Source of the DNA: Mercurialis annua
Taxonomy: Eukaryota > Streptophyta > Magnoliopsida > Malpighiales > Euphorbiaceae
Assembly (NCBI RefSeq): GCF_937616625.2
Contig: NC_065570.1
Span: forward strand, 41,857,665 to 41,921,664
Direction of reading: 5' to 3'
Length of the DNA: 64,000 nt
Shown: one piece after another, positions 33,267 through 45,040 of the stretch
Layout: each line of letters begins with the position of its first letter
Position numbering within the stretch: the stretch's first letter is position 1
Translations under genes and position numbers: made by a program
Notes under the pieces: generated by a model
What the model saw: the letters and a program-made list of their open reading frames with translations, nothing else
Databases searched by the model: none
What the model was told of the DNA's origin: nothing

Positions 33267-34599
33267 ATGGACAACGTTGTTCGTACTCGTGCTCGTGCTG
33301 CGGCAAAGCAAGAAGCTGAGGCTGATGATGCGATTTCCATGGAAGTCGATCAGAACGTACCACCAGTTCAGGCAAATGCTGGACGTGGTAGAGGTAGAGG
33401 TGCTGGCAGAGGTAGAGGTGCTGGTAGAGGCAGAGGAGCTGGTGCTGGTAGAGGTGGAGCTAGAGGACGTGGTGCAGCATGTGTTCAGGCACCGAAAGTG
33501 CAGCAGGCACCGGAGGTGCAACAGGCACCAAACATCAGGCGTTTGACTTAACTACTTTCTTGGCTGGCATTGTAGAGATGCAGAACAACCAGGCTCTTCT
33601 GCAGAATCAGTGTAATGTATTGGGTCAGTTAGCGCAGCAACAACAACCTCAGGCTGGTGTTGTAGCTGGTATGGGTGGACTTGCTGGTGTCGATCACATT
33701 CCGACAGACAGAGAGGTAGTGATTACCTACACAAAGTTGACTCCGACTTCATTTGATGGCACTGGGGATGCTCTTGACTTTTTGGAGGAGTTTGAGTACA
33801 ACAGTCAGAGGATTCAGGCTACTGATCGTCAATCAGTGATGCTTGTGGAAATGTCGCTCAAGGGTCCAGCTAAGGACTGGTTTCGCGATAACATCAGGCC
33901 AGAGATGGCTACATTGACTTGGGCTGAGTTTGTGAACAGGCTCATAGGTTACTATCTACCCTTCTCTGTTACTGAGAATTTCAGAGAAAAGCTGCTAAAT
34001 TTGAAGAAAGGGGATAGATCAGTGACAGACTACACTACATAGTTTGTCCGTTTGAGCCGGTTTTCTACAGATCTATAGGGTGATCGAGGGCGAGTGAACG
34101 ACCGCTATGTTAGGGGTTTAGGCTCAGAATTTCTTCCTTTTCTGATAGGGACAGACATGGAGTTCGCTCGAGTAGTGGATAGTGCTCGTTGGATGGAGAA
34201 TTCATTGATTCAGTTTGGGACGATCTCTGACCCTTTCCAGAATCAGAAGGGAAAGAGTGATCTTCCTAATAGGGGCAATAGGCCCCAACGCAGCATGGTA
34301 GTGGAAATTACTACAGTGGCTCGTCTTAGGCCATTAGGGGGGGTCACCATACGCACAACACGGGGAGGCATAGTACTAAGAGTGCTCCGTACAGTTCTAG
34401 TAGCAGTGCGAGTAACCGTGGTTCAGGACGCGGGTACAGTGGTGGATCGAACATTCCGTTCTGCCAGAATTGTAGACGCAGGCACTATGGTCAGTGCCAG
34501 TTAGCTCCTGGAGGTTGTTTTTCTTGTGGCCAGCCGGGTCATTTCTCCAGGGAGTGTCCGACATCTGGGCAGCAAATGTCTAACTCCAGTGTGGCGCAG
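33267..34599 (+). pseudogene. gag of element H, broken
   Basis: The frame starts at the ATG at 33267 (MDNVVRTRARAAAKQEAEAD), just before an Arg-Gly/Ala repeat tract (about 33384-33475). A frame change near 33540 leads into the capsid-type region ('LTPTSFDGTGDALDFLEEFE', about 33738-33800, and 'KDWFRDNIRPEMATLTWAEF'). A TAG at 34040 and another stop shortly after interrupt it; the frame beginning at 34094 continues the family reading and shifts again near 34290. A CCHC zinc knuckle (CFSCGQPGHFSREC, 34516-34557) is intact and a preceding Cys-rich piece (CQNCRRRHYGQC) lies just upstream. In the family the product packages the RNA in virus-like particles. At least two frame changes and two stops make this a pseudogene. 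Confidence 0.85.
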
Positions 34600-35330
34600 T
34601 CGTCTTACCAGCAGCAGAGACCTGCGTTTACACAGTCTGTAGGGTGTTCTCAGCCTACATCATCTTTTGTAGGCCAACGGGGCCGTGGTTCTGGTGGTAG
34701 AGGTTTTGGTGGCCGTGGTAACGGTGGCAGAGGTTCCAACAATTATGGTACTGGGCAGAGTTCGCAGCAGCAGCCGCAGGGTCAGGCTAGAGTGTTCGCA
34801 CTTACTCCTCAGGATGCGCGTGCATCGAACGTTGTGGTGCAAGGTACCATTTTGATTTCTTTTACTAGTGCTTTGGTGTTAATTGATGCGGGTGCAACCC
34901 ATTCGTTTGTTCTACTTGTTTTGCGGGAAAATTGGGTATTGCACCATCTGTTTTGAGTGAACCTCTAGCTGTGTCTACACCTATGTCTGAAGGTGTAGTA
35001 GTGGACGTCGTTTATCCTTCTTGTTCAGTGGTTATTCAGGGTAGAGAATTATGTGCTGATTTGATTGTGCTTAACGTTCTTTCTTTTGATGTCATCTTGG
35101 GGATGGATTGGTTGTCACGCCACTTTGCTTCTATTGACTGTCGAGGGAAGTCAGTCGAGTTTAGGATTCCAGGTGATCTACCTTTTTCCTTTCAGGGAGA
35201 AAAGGCGGAGACACCTAAGAATCTAATTTCCGCCATCAAGGCGAAGCGGATGCTAGGCAAGGGTTGCCAGGGTTTTCTTGCTGTGGTTCGTGATTTGGAG
35301 GCTGATAGTGGTAATATGCATAGTGTTCCG
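34600..35330 (+). pseudogene. Aspartic protease region of element H, broken
   Basis: A Gly/Ser/Arg-rich linker ('GRGSGGRGFGGRGNGGRGSN') leads to 'RVFALTPQDARASN' and the active-site region '[11 protein letters not shown]', with the catalytic Asp codon at 34885-34887. The family motif is usually Asp-Ser/Thr-Gly; here it is Asp-Ala-Gly. A one-base frame change near 34910-34930 separates the active site from the second half ('[19 protein letters not shown]', about 35085-35145), which is in frame with the reverse transcriptase. The frameshift would stop synthesis of an active enzyme. Confidence 0.85.
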
Positions 35331-36280
35331 ATAGTGAATGAGTTCACTGATGTGTTCCCAGAGGAATTGCCTGGATTACCACCTGACCGTGAGATTGAGT
35401 TTTGCATTGATGTGGTTTCTGGTACAGCTCCGATTTTGATACGGCCGTATAGGATGGCTCCTGTAGAGCTGAAGGAGTTGAAGGACCAGTTACAAGAGTT
35501 GTTGGATAGTGGATTCATCAGACCGAGTACTTCTCCGTGGGGTGCTCCAGTTCTGTTTGTGAAGAAGAAAGACGGTTCCTTTCGACTGTGTATCGACTAC
35601 AGACAGTTGAACAAGGCTACTGTCAAGAACAGATATCCTCTTTCTCGCATCGATGATTTGTTTGACCAGTTGCAGGGTGCGAAGTGTTTTTCCAAGATTG
35701 ATTTGAGGTCTGGGTATCATCAACTTCAGATCTGTGATGTAGATGTGCCTAAGACTGCTTTTCGGAGGCGGTATGGACCTTTTGAGTTTCTGGTTATGTC
35801 CTTTGGTCTGACTAACGGGCCAGCAGCATTTATGGATATGATGAACAGAGTGTTCAAGCCGTTTTTAGATCAATTCGTTATCGTTTTCATTGATGACATT
35901 TTGATCTATTTTTGGAGTGAGGAGGAGCATGCTTATCATTTGAGGACTATACTACAGACGTTGCGTGAGCATCAAGTGTATGCTAAGTTCTCAAAATATG
36001 AGTTCTGGTTGGATCGGGTTACCTTTCTAGGACAAGTAGTGTCGAAAGATGCGATCAAGGTTGATCCGAAAAAGATTGAGGCAGTTATGGATTGGCAGAG
36101 GCCGAGGTCAGTTACCGAGATCAGAAATTTTCTGGGTTTAGCTTGCTACTATCGTCGGTTCGTGCAAGATTTCTCCAGAATATCTGCACCATTGACTAAA
36201 CTGACACAGAAGGGTGTTAAGTTTGAGTGGAATGACAAGTGCGAGGCGAGCTTTGAGAAGCTCCAGGAGATTTTGACTAC
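35331..36280 (+). pseudogene. Reverse transcriptase of element H
   Basis: One open frame covers the domain. Motifs in order: '[20 protein letters not shown]' at the start, '[20 protein letters not shown]', '[20 protein letters not shown]', '[11 protein letters not shown]' and the catalytic 'FIDDILIY' (FIDD codons 35887-35898). Palm residues appear intact. The segment itself is uninterrupted; the frame breaks at about 36280, before RNase H. In a functional element it copies the genomic RNA inside the particle from the tRNA-Met primer. Confidence 0.92.
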
Positions 36281-36875
36281 AGCCGGTTTTAGCATTGCCT
36301 TCTGGTATTGACAGTTTCACAGTGTATTGTGATGCGTCTCAGATTGGTTTGGGTTGCGTTCTGATGCAACATGGACAGGTGATTGCCTATGCTTCTAGAC
36401 AGTTGAAGAAGCATGAGGTAAATTACCCTACTCATGATTTAGAGTTGCAGGTGTGGTTTTTGCGCTGAAAATTTGGAGGCATTATTTGTACGGTGCTACT
36501 TGTGAGATTTTCACTGATCATAAGAGTCTGAAGTGTATCTTTGATCAGAGAGAGTTGAACTTGAGACAGAGGAGGTGGTTACAGTTGCTGAAAGACTACG
36601 ACTGTACTATTCAGTACCATCCTAGTAAGGCTAATGTGGTAGCCGATGCGTTGAGTCGCAAGTCTTCGGGCAGTTTGGCTCATATTTCTGAGATTGGGCG
36701 TAGACCCATGGTTAGAGAGTGGCACGGTTTGATAGCTTCAGGCTATGGTTTTCAGGTTTCTCAGGCCGGTTGCTTGTTGGCACAGTTGCAAGTGCAACCT
36801 ATTTTGATTGAACGGATCAAAGCTTTACACGCTGAGGATCCACAGTTAAAACGGACTATTAAGGAGGTTCAGTAG
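36281..36875 (+). pseudogene. RNase H of element H, frameshifted
   Basis: The first catalytic Asp region ('[20 protein letters not shown]', Asp codon at 36331) is in a different frame from the reverse transcriptase. A second frame change near 36450 leads to '[20 protein letters not shown]', which holds another catalytic Asp, then '[20 protein letters not shown]' and '[11 protein letters not shown]'. A TAG at 36873-36875 closes this frame where the family reads through to integrase. All landmarks are recognisable but the gene is broken. Confidence 0.88.
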
Positions 36876-38040
36876 GATGGAAATTCTGAGTTCACTTTTG
36901 TGGATGGTGTTCTGAGACATGGTTCGAGATTGTGTTTTCCGGATTTAGATGGTTTGAGGGACCAGATTCTGGAAGAAGCGCACAAGTCTGCTTATAGTGT
37001 TCATCCGGGTTCTACTAAGATGTACCATGATCTTAAGGGTACCTACTGGTGAAGCGGGATGAAGAACGATGTAGCTGAGTACGTTTGTAAGTGTCTGACA
37101 TGCCAGCAGGTGAAGTTGGAGCATCAGAGACCTTTTGGCTATCTGCAGTTACTACCTATTCCAGAGTGGAAGTGGGAGCGAATTGCCATGGATTTTGTGG
37201 TTGGTTTACCACGTACTCGACAGGGGTACGATTCCATCTGGGTGATAGTTGACCGTATGACCAAGTCATCTCATTTCCTTCCGATCAAGGTTTCGTATAC
37301 TGCTTCGAGGTTGGCTCAGTTGTACATCAACATGATTGTCAGTTTGCATGGTGTACCGGTTTCTATTGTGTCAGACAGATGTTCTGTGTTTACTTCGAGG
37401 TTCTGGAAAGCGTTACAGGAATCCTTGGGTTCTCGATTGGATTTCAGTACAGCTTTTCATCCTCAGACTGACGGTCAGTCTGAGAGGACTATTCAGACGT
37501 TGGAGGATATGCTCAGGATGTGTGTTCTCGATTTTCAGGGTAGCTTGGATACTCATTTGTGGTTGATTGAGTTTTCTTACAACAACAGTTACCACGCGAG
37601 TATCGAGATGGCGCCGTATGAGGCTTTGTACGGGCGCAAGTGTAGATCTCCTATCTGTTGGGAGGAGGTTGGAGAGCGTAAACTCTCAGGTGCAGAGATT
37701 ATTCAAATTACCTCAGAGAAGGTACCATTGATTAAACGGAGGATAGAGACTGCTTTTAGTCTGCATAAGAGTTATGCTGATCTGAAGAGGAAAGACATTG
37801 AGTTTCATGTCGGTGATTTCGTGTTTCTTCGAGTTTCGCCTATGAAAGGCGTGGTTCGTTTTAGTGTCAAGGGAAAGTTTTCACCAAGGTATATTGGTCC
37901 TTATGAGATTTCAGAGAGGATTGGAGCTGTGGCTTATCGTCTGGTTCTGCCGCCAGACATGTCTTTAGTGCATCCTGTATTTCATGTGTCTATGTTGAGG
38001 AAGTGCATTTCTGATCCTTCGCACGTGATTGTGCCTTAGA
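36876..38040 (+). pseudogene. Integrase of element H, with nonsense codons
   Basis: The N-terminal zinc-binding His/Cys region spans a TGA at 37050-37052, where the family has Trp or Arg; 'YVCKCLTCQQVKLEHQRPFG' follows. The catalytic core has 'WERIAMDFVVGLP' (first Asp), 'VSIVSDRCSVFTSRFW' (second Asp) and the 'HPQTDGQSERTIQTLEDMLR' region carrying the Glu. The C-terminal part ('FSPRYIGPYEISERIGAVAY', 'HPVFHVSMLRKCI') is the GPY/F module. The long frame runs 37059-38039 and ends in TAG. Confidence 0.9.
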
Positions 38041-38228
38041 GCGTTGAGATTGACCAAGAGTTATCGTATGAGGAACAGCCAGTTGAGGTTGTTGATACGC
38101 AAGTGCGTAAATTGCGGAACAAGGAGATTCTGATGGTCAAAGTTCTCTGGCGCAATCATTCTGTAGAGGAGTGCACTTGGGAGACCGAGTCGGATATGCG
38201 GAATCGCTATCCTTTTCTTTTTCCGTGA
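38041..38228 (+). pseudogene. Chromodomain-like C-terminal end of element H integrase
   Basis: After the TAG at 38037-38039 the same frame reads on to TGA at 38226-38228. It contains 'VRKLRNKEILMVKVLWRNHS' and 'EECTWETESDMRNRYPFLF', the chromodomain fold of plant chromoviruses. Such domains help target integration to heterochromatin. It is separated from integrase only by the nonsense codon. Confidence 0.85.
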
Positions 38229-38338
38229 GGTACGATGCTTTATTTTTATGTGATTAAATGGTTGTTATTTGTGTACGTGTTATTCTGGTGTTAATTGTTT
38301 GTCGTGTTAAATTTGATGACAAATTTTTTTTATTAGTT

Positions 38339-38346
38339 GGGGAGAA
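38339..38346 (+). promoter_or_regulatory. Polypurine tract of element H
   Basis: GGGGAGAA directly before the 3' LTR start TGTCCTGG; primes plus-strand DNA synthesis. Confidence 0.85.
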
Positions 38347-41225
38347 TGTCCTGGAATTTTTTTTATTTTTATTATTGAGTTGCGGAAATAATCTGAGTCG
38401 TTCTCGGTATCGTGGATCATTTTGTTTGCGTGTAGGGTTTTATTTGAGTTTGGTTTTAGCCTATGTGGGTTTGGTTGACCTATGGGGGTTTGGCCCATGG
38501 GCCAAATAAAAATTCATTCGGCCCAACACAGGTCACGAACGAGACCTGTGCCTTTTGAGGCCGGTCTCGTTCGAGAATTGTATTCTCGAACGAGACCCTA
38601 GCTGAAATCAGCTAGTCTCGTTCGAGAATTACAATTCTCGAACGAGACCACGGCTGTTAGCAGCTGGTCTCGTTCGAGACCAGCTCCACCCTTGCGTGGG
38701 GGCACTTTCGTCAATCGTTTCTAACCTAATCGACCTACTTAAATACCTAAAATTCAACCCTAATCTATTCTCCACACTACAACAAACCCTAGACATCTTT
38801 AACATCCGTTTTCATTGAAAAACGACGCTGAATCATCCGTCAAAGTTGTTGTCTCGGTAAGTTCCTTCGTTCATCAGATTTCAGTTTTCGGTTTTGAACG
38901 GCTTTCCGTATTTTTGATCGTTCTCTCTCGTTTCTAGATCGAAATTGATTCTGCTTGATCTCAGACGTTCTAGACTCAATTCTCTACGTTTTCCTATCTC
39001 GTTTATGCTAAACGGTACGCTATCGATCTCGTTTCAATCGCCGTACGGTTTACCGTTTTAAGCTTTGTATAATCTGTTTTGGTTGAAACTATTACTGCCA
39101 ATTATATTCCTTCTCGTTGGCTTGATCTTCATGTTGTTAGACCCCTAGGAATGTTGTGTTTCATAAATAAATTAATAGTGCTGTGATATATCGATTCGTT
39201 GGATGCCGTTTCGAATTGTCGAACCCACGCTATAATTCCGCCATGGTTCTTTAATCTTAATTTCTAACTAAATAGGAATTGTTGTAGTTCATGATTAAGT
39301 ATTTATAATTAAGATGGCTTTGAATCATGAAATCTTAATGGATTGGGATTTAAGAATCATGTACAGTAGCTAAAAAATGGTGGGTTGTTGAGTTGTATAT
39401 GATGGGCGGGGTTTTGTTGGATTTAAAGGAAGGAGATGGTTAATAAACCATTCTAATCACCATCTTATTTTGTTTGAAATTAATAAGTCCCTCAAGTTAT
39501 TTTATTTGGATAATAACTTGAATTTCATAATAATTTATAATTGATATTTTGTAAACGATATTTTATAATTTAAGTTAATATAATTACTCGGGTAATTATA
39601 CTAAATTCAAATATCAATTTGGCACGAAAATGGCTAAATTACAATTTAGCCCTTGAATATTTTTATAACTTATTTAATTAAGTTTTTGATTAGTTACTTT
39701 ATATTTTGTTCTAATTATAAACAAAAGTAATTAATTTGATTTTAAATATTAAATTGGCTAAAGTACAGTTTAGTCCCTAATTGGCTAAGGTACAGTTTAG
39801 TCCCTAAACTTTTATAAACTTAAAATGGTTAGATTTTTGGTTTGTAACTTGGGTTACTTAAATTCGAAGTTATTGAGTTCTGTTTTAATAGTTTATTATT
39901 TTACCAATTATTTTTATAAATATAAACTCGGGTTTATATTTGATAAACATTTGGAGTCGGGTTAGACTTGGGTCACCCGACTAGTTAAGTTAGCTTGGTA
40001 GTTATCGGTAACTCGGCTAACCCACTATTTGAAAACTATTTATTATTTAAAGTTTATTAAATAATATTTATAAATTGGATCTTAAATAAGAACTCAATAG
40101 ACTTGTATTAATTGAGCATTATTACCTATTGGGTATTTGTGTTGTTCTGGATTGTTTTATTCAGACGTGTTATTTGTGCTAGTCCTATGTGGTGTCTAGT
40201 ACTCTCTAGAGTTAGGGTCTGTTTTTAATAATTATTTTATTTGTCTAGACCCGTCTACTGTTCGTGCTTCAGAGGAGAACCAGGATTAGTTGCTTGCCGG
40301 TTATCATGTGGATTAGCAAGCTGTGAGTTTGTACTTATTATTTACCGCTTTATTAAGTAAATTGTTATTTTAATATTAAATATATATATGATACGTATAT
40401 TTCGAACTGTTTTATTATTATGGCTTCTAGTTGGAACGTGCTACCTAATGGGCATCATTAGGACTACGTGCGCACCGATATTGATCTAGCTAAGGTATAT
40501 ATGGAAATGTGGTAACTCGGTGTGAGCATAGCTCTCGGGACCAGGTAGAGTAACTCGGTGTAGCTCAGCTCTCGGGACTCTGGTATAAGTGAGGTCAGTG
40601 GTAACTCGGTGTAGCTCAGCTCTCGGGACCAGACCTATTGGATTATGTTTATTTTAGAATTGTGGATTAGGGTTCCAACTATTAATCGTAATATCGTTAT
40701 TAAATGTTTTAAACGGTTTTAAAGGTTTTCCACTTAATAAATGTAGATAGTGGTATTAATTCATCGCAGTATATCTGACCCCGTTGTTTTCCCAATTTTC
40801 CTAGGGTTATGATCTGAGAGAGTCTTGTGATCTCCGTATTTACTTTTCCTCGGAGGTTCCATTTATTTTAGTAGAACTATCAAACTATTTTATTCTTAGA
40901 CCGCAGTAGTTGACTAGACGTCTTTATTTTATTCTAGTTGTTGTCGGATTGGTCCGACTAGATTATTATTGTTTTGGCATGTTATATAATTATTCAGAAC
41001 TATTTATGTTACGCCTATTTGTAACTCAGTATTGGAAAACATGTTATATTTAAATGTTGAATATTATAACTGCTAGAATTAGGCTGAAGTCTCGGTTGCC
41101 CCCGAGCATTGGTTTTCTGCAGGATTAATTGAATTGTATGATATAAGAGAGGCTAGCTACGGGTGTTGGTACTACATTACCCATACCCTAGCGCCGGTCA
41201 CGATTCATGAAAATGGGTCGTGACA
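38347..41225 (+). repeat. 3' LTR of element H
   Basis: TGTCCTGGAATT to GGGTCGTGACA, 2879 bp. No MITE. Contains the intact palindrome cluster, a 27-bp tandem pair ('ttggcta.a.tacagtttagt') at about 39754-39808, and three 'aactcggtgt' motif copies at about 40514-40628. Confidence 0.95.
38531..38685. repeat. Cluster of perfect palindromes in the 3' LTR
   Basis: Three hairpins in 125 bp. First, 38563-38597: arms GGTCTCGTTCGAGAAT, loop 3. Second, 38615-38648: arms GTCTCGTTCGAGAATT, loop 2. Third, 38662-38685: arms AGCTGGTCTCG, loop 2. Short palindromes (TAGCTGAAATCAGCTA, GCTGTTAGCAGC) lie between them, and a further GAACGAGACC sits at 38536-38545. Arms are perfect. They fall about 200 bp into the LTR, in U3. 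Confidence 0.95.
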
Positions 41226-41230
41226 TCATC

Positions 41231-42043
41231 TCTATAAGTTTTTCACTTGTTTAGACCGGTCATTGAATGAGCTAATGACATAGCTCAATTTCATTAAATG
41301 TGCATATATAATTATTAAAAATAACATGTCCATCAGGCAAGTCATCACAAAAATGAGCAAAATTGAAGTTCATCATTGACTTTGGAATTAAAACAAACAA
41401 ATTGTTCAAAATTATTCGAATGCGAAAATCAAAATTACAGCAAAACTAAGCTATTACAACAGGAAAGTTTAGGAGAACAGATGTCAATGTTCCCCGAACA
41501 TAGGAGGGGTCACTACTTTGGTCGCACTGGTAGTATCATGGATGTTGAGGTTGATGAGGGACACCAATTCTGCGGAATACTGACCTCACTTGTCTCTGAC
41601 AATCAAGCCTTTCTCAGATTCTAATATCAGCGTGTCTGTTACCTAAGCATAGTAAGAATTGCGAATAGAGGCATAGGCCGATCGTCCTGGCCCGTCTATC
41701 GCTCTTCCTATCCATTCTTTGGGATCTGGTGAAGGTATTCAGAAGATGAAGGTAATTTCCTTCTGTCACGTTCTCGATGATGTCAGATAACAAGTTGCGC
41801 CAAGGTACCAACTTTTGTATCGACCGATAGTTTTCTATGGGTACCACAATCTCTCAAGTTGTATTGTCGTCTCTTCCTAAGATTTCTTTGTCCTCTAGCA
41901 CTAGACAAATCTCGACATCGTTGAAAAATACATGTCTTTGGATCAAAAAAATTGGGGGCTGCATGGAGGAATTCCGGATTCGCTAGGAAGTGGAAGATCA
42001 ACCTGATGGTGCTTAACCGAAATTTTCCTAACCTGCCCCGCTC
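41231..42043 (-). pseudogene. Unassigned decayed coding stretch, possibly plant DUF7745/mobile-domain-like
   Basis: Minus-strand frames in order include 'PEFLHAAPNFFDPKTCIF' (about 41975-41920), 'IQKLVPWRNLLSDII' (about 41815-41775) and 'RARTIGLCLYSQFLLCLGN' (about 41690-41635). These resemble phrases from plant mobile-domain/DUF7745-type proteins often found in repeat-rich plant DNA. Frames change between the blocks and stops occur. I am recalling the family style, not an alignment. The left 200 bp have no signal. It lies between the complete element and a minus LTR, and may be an aORF captured by a retroelement. Confidence 0.3.
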
Positions 42044-44775
42044 AGTCACGACCCAAAATCTCGACCCTAGACTGGCGCTAGGGAATGGGAATGGTAGTTC
42101 CAAAACCCGTAGCAAGCCTAAAATCATAAGAACTCTTTCGCAAAACATCAATCATACATTGACCTTATAAGCAGAAGCATTTACACACACACATCTTTAT
42201 ACACTTTTAACTTACTGATATAAACTACTTGGGCTTGTTGCTTCCGTATCTTGTACGTACTAGCATGATACATACTATTGTTCAAAACCATATTATCACT
42301 GGTATTCACCTTTCGTGTACAAAACATATATCAGTACAAAGCAAACACATGGAAACCGACATCGTATCAAAATGCTGTACTAGACCATTACTCTCGATCA
42401 GACAAGACACTACTGTAGCAACTACGGAAGTCCGGACTGCACATGTCAAGATTGACTTCCGATCAAGAATGGACTTCTATACAGTTCTAGAGTTTAGGTA
42501 CCTGAAAGAAAACACTGTGGGGGAGGGGGGGTCAGCTTTAAGCTTAGTGAGTTATACGTTACTCACCCTATTATAAAAATAGCATCGCATTTTGAAAACA
42601 TTTTGTGCAAACACAATCATCTCGTATACATATACTTTTAAATAATTCAAATAGGCAAATAGGCAATTCATGCACGTCATAATCTTAAACTAATATCGCT
42701 CTAGGTAATTGCCTAGTCTTAACGAAGGTAATGCCTTTTCGGTCCATCATAAATTCTGGGCTAATTCCGCTAGACACAAAGTCTAGGAATCAATCAACCA
42801 AACACAAATTCTGGGCTAATTCCACTAGACACAAAGTCTAGGATCAATCAACCAGATACAAATCTCAGAACAAATCAACCGAGCTCGCACCAAACAACTT
42901 CACAAATACAAGAGGTTCCACAGTAAGTTAGTTGGGTTTGTTCTATGTTTGTCGTCTACACTTGACCTGACTCTGTGATCACATTTCTAATTCAAACCAT
43001 ACACACATTCACAATTCGCATGTACAAAGCAATACAAATACAATCGAAGCCAAACCATTCAAGCCAATTCAATTAAGTCTTATACAAACGACACGAACCA
43101 ATCCAATCAATTCAATCCAAAACAATATAATCCAAACCAACTTAATCCAAATAATCCAATTCAAAACAAACATTACAAATCAATCCATATACACAACCAA
43201 TTCAATTCATATACAAACAATTCATACGATACATATATGTGATTCATTTAAATGCTATTCATATTGCATAATAAATAACATTTAATAGGATAATGCGAGT
43301 AAGTAAAATATATTCATAGTTTGCTTATCCAAAAATCTTCGTTTACTCTAGCGTAAGCTCCCTGAGCTCCTTTTCCCCTAGTAGTCTCCTTATCGGGCCT
43401 AGTACATTTATCAAATGGATCTTAGAGTGAGATTCTAATTCAATAAACACATACACTCGAGATTAAACAAGTACATAACTTGTTGCATTATCGACCCCGT
43501 AATCGCCTACGTTTGCTAATCGTAAATAGTCTGACCTCTAAACGAAACCAACATTATTAAATTTCAGAATGTCCTCTACAAATTTTGTTTAGGTCTCGTA
43601 CTAATACTAGCATCGGAAGGTGTCGGAAACTAGCACAGAAGTGAATAACTTGGGGCTGTCCTGATTTCAGAATTGTTACGCGCAACTTAATGTTCTGCTT
43701 TGTTTGGGCCACATAGAGGCCGAATCTGCAGAAACTCAAACCTAAACATTTGCATATAACACCTTTACTTTTCCGTACCAACAAACGGAACTTAATACGG
43801 AACTGAATAGATCGATATATTGCTCTCGCAATATTCCTGTTCTGCAGCACAACAATTCCATCAAACACTCAATCCAAAACTTATCAATCTCAATCAACTT
43901 AAATTCAGCTCTCTTACCCAACTTAAATCTTATTACTAACAATTGATCCTCACATTATTAGCTCCATGGTCGAATCCCTTAGTCAAATCCATTTCACAAT
44001 TTCATTCAATAATCAACACAATTCTATGTCATACATCATTAAACAATCAACTTCAAAATCTCAACACAATGACCAAACTCTAAACCCATTTCTCATTCAA
44101 TCTCCTTAATCAAAAAAATTAGAATTAATGTCGCACCTTCAAACAAGCTCCATAAATTCCTTACAATCATCCATTACATAAATTAGCATCAATATCACCA
44201 AAACCGAATTAAAACAGCAAAAAACCTAACTATATCTGCTCATCCTTACCTCAAATTGACGCCACAATCTAGTAGAGGATCCTTTCCTAGTTCCGTGCCG
44301 CAAGAATAGCTCAATTCTGTTGAAAAACAAAAGAGATATGGCGATTTGAAGTTTTGAGAGTTTCAGGAAGATGAAGATACTAGGTTCTATTCATTTCAGC
44401 TAAAGAAATGAGTCTTTTGCTGATTTAAAACTCATTTTCCTTGTATTTATATTTATGGAAAAATTCCCTCTTTAGTCCTTAAAAAATCGACTCAAACCGC
44501 TTCGATTTCAAACTTAAAACTTGTCCAATTTAATCGATTAAATATCCGATTTTTACACCTCTATAAATTTTATATTATTTATTGTCCAAATAAATAATAT
44601 TACCTTAATATCACATAATTCCATTTCTCTTATGGAATATTATTATTGAAATTTTTGTATGTAAATTTCAATGTCGACCTACTCGGGTCCTCTTTTCTAA
44701 TCTACTCGGCCTAAATTCCATAATATGGGACTTGTTGCATGATCCAATTACCGTATCATTTTCAGGGTTATTACA
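42044..44775 (-). mobile_element. 3' LTR (I) of a minus-strand gypsy element
   Basis: Plus-strand text starts AGTCACGACCC (first base changed from the usual TGTCACG) and ends GGGTTATTACA. On the right it is followed by the reverse complement of AAGGTGGGGTGAA (44776-44788), a polypurine tract, so this is a 3' LTR and not a solo LTR. About 2.7 kb. The reiterated motif region is degenerate here (two near-identical 'aaattctgggctaattcc' units, about 42750 and 42805). Confidence 0.8.
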
Positions 44776-45040
44776 TTCACCCCACCTTAAAATAAACTCG
44801 TCCTCAAATTCAAATCTTCACTGTCAGATATGCTCTTTAAGGGTAGGATATGTCGTTTGCTTGCCTCCATCTCCATATCCCCTTTTCCCTCTCCGTTTGA
44901 CTTTGGCTCTCACTTAATGCACTAGTGAGCCATCTCTCGTTAGTGGCTGGGTGATTGATGACTCCAGTCTTGATCTGGATGTTCTCCTCCTAATACCTTT
45001 GCTGATCTTCAAATTTCTTTCCTATTTATGCGACAAATGC
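44776..45040 (-). mobile_element. Polypurine tract and end of internal region of element I
   Basis: Reverse complement reads 'gaggacgagtttattttaag' then 'gtggggtgaa' directly before the LTR, a layout usual for plant gypsy elements. No pol frame remains; the rest of the element is missing to the right. Confidence 0.65.

Larger units (their letters stand above)
29730..41225 (+). mobile_element. Structurally complete Tekay/Del-like Ty3/gypsy chromovirus (H)
   Basis: Two long direct LTRs (29730-32945 and 38347-41225) enclose a tRNA-Met primer site, gag, protease, reverse transcriptase, RNase H, integrase, a chromodomain-like end and a polypurine tract. The 5-bp duplication TCATC is perfect (29725-29729 and 41226-41230). 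LTR size near 2.9 kb, the domain order and the C-terminal chromodomain point to the Tekay/Del branch of chromoviruses. The body carries several frameshifts and nonsense codons, so it is not autonomous now. LTRs differ by scattered substitutions and small indels plus a MITE in the 5' LTR only, so the insertion is not recent. Confidence 0.93.

Noticed and set aside
33243..33521. Minus-strand open frame rich in Ser-Thr
   Set aside because: It is the antisense of the Arg-Gly tract of gag; low complexity, no independent support.
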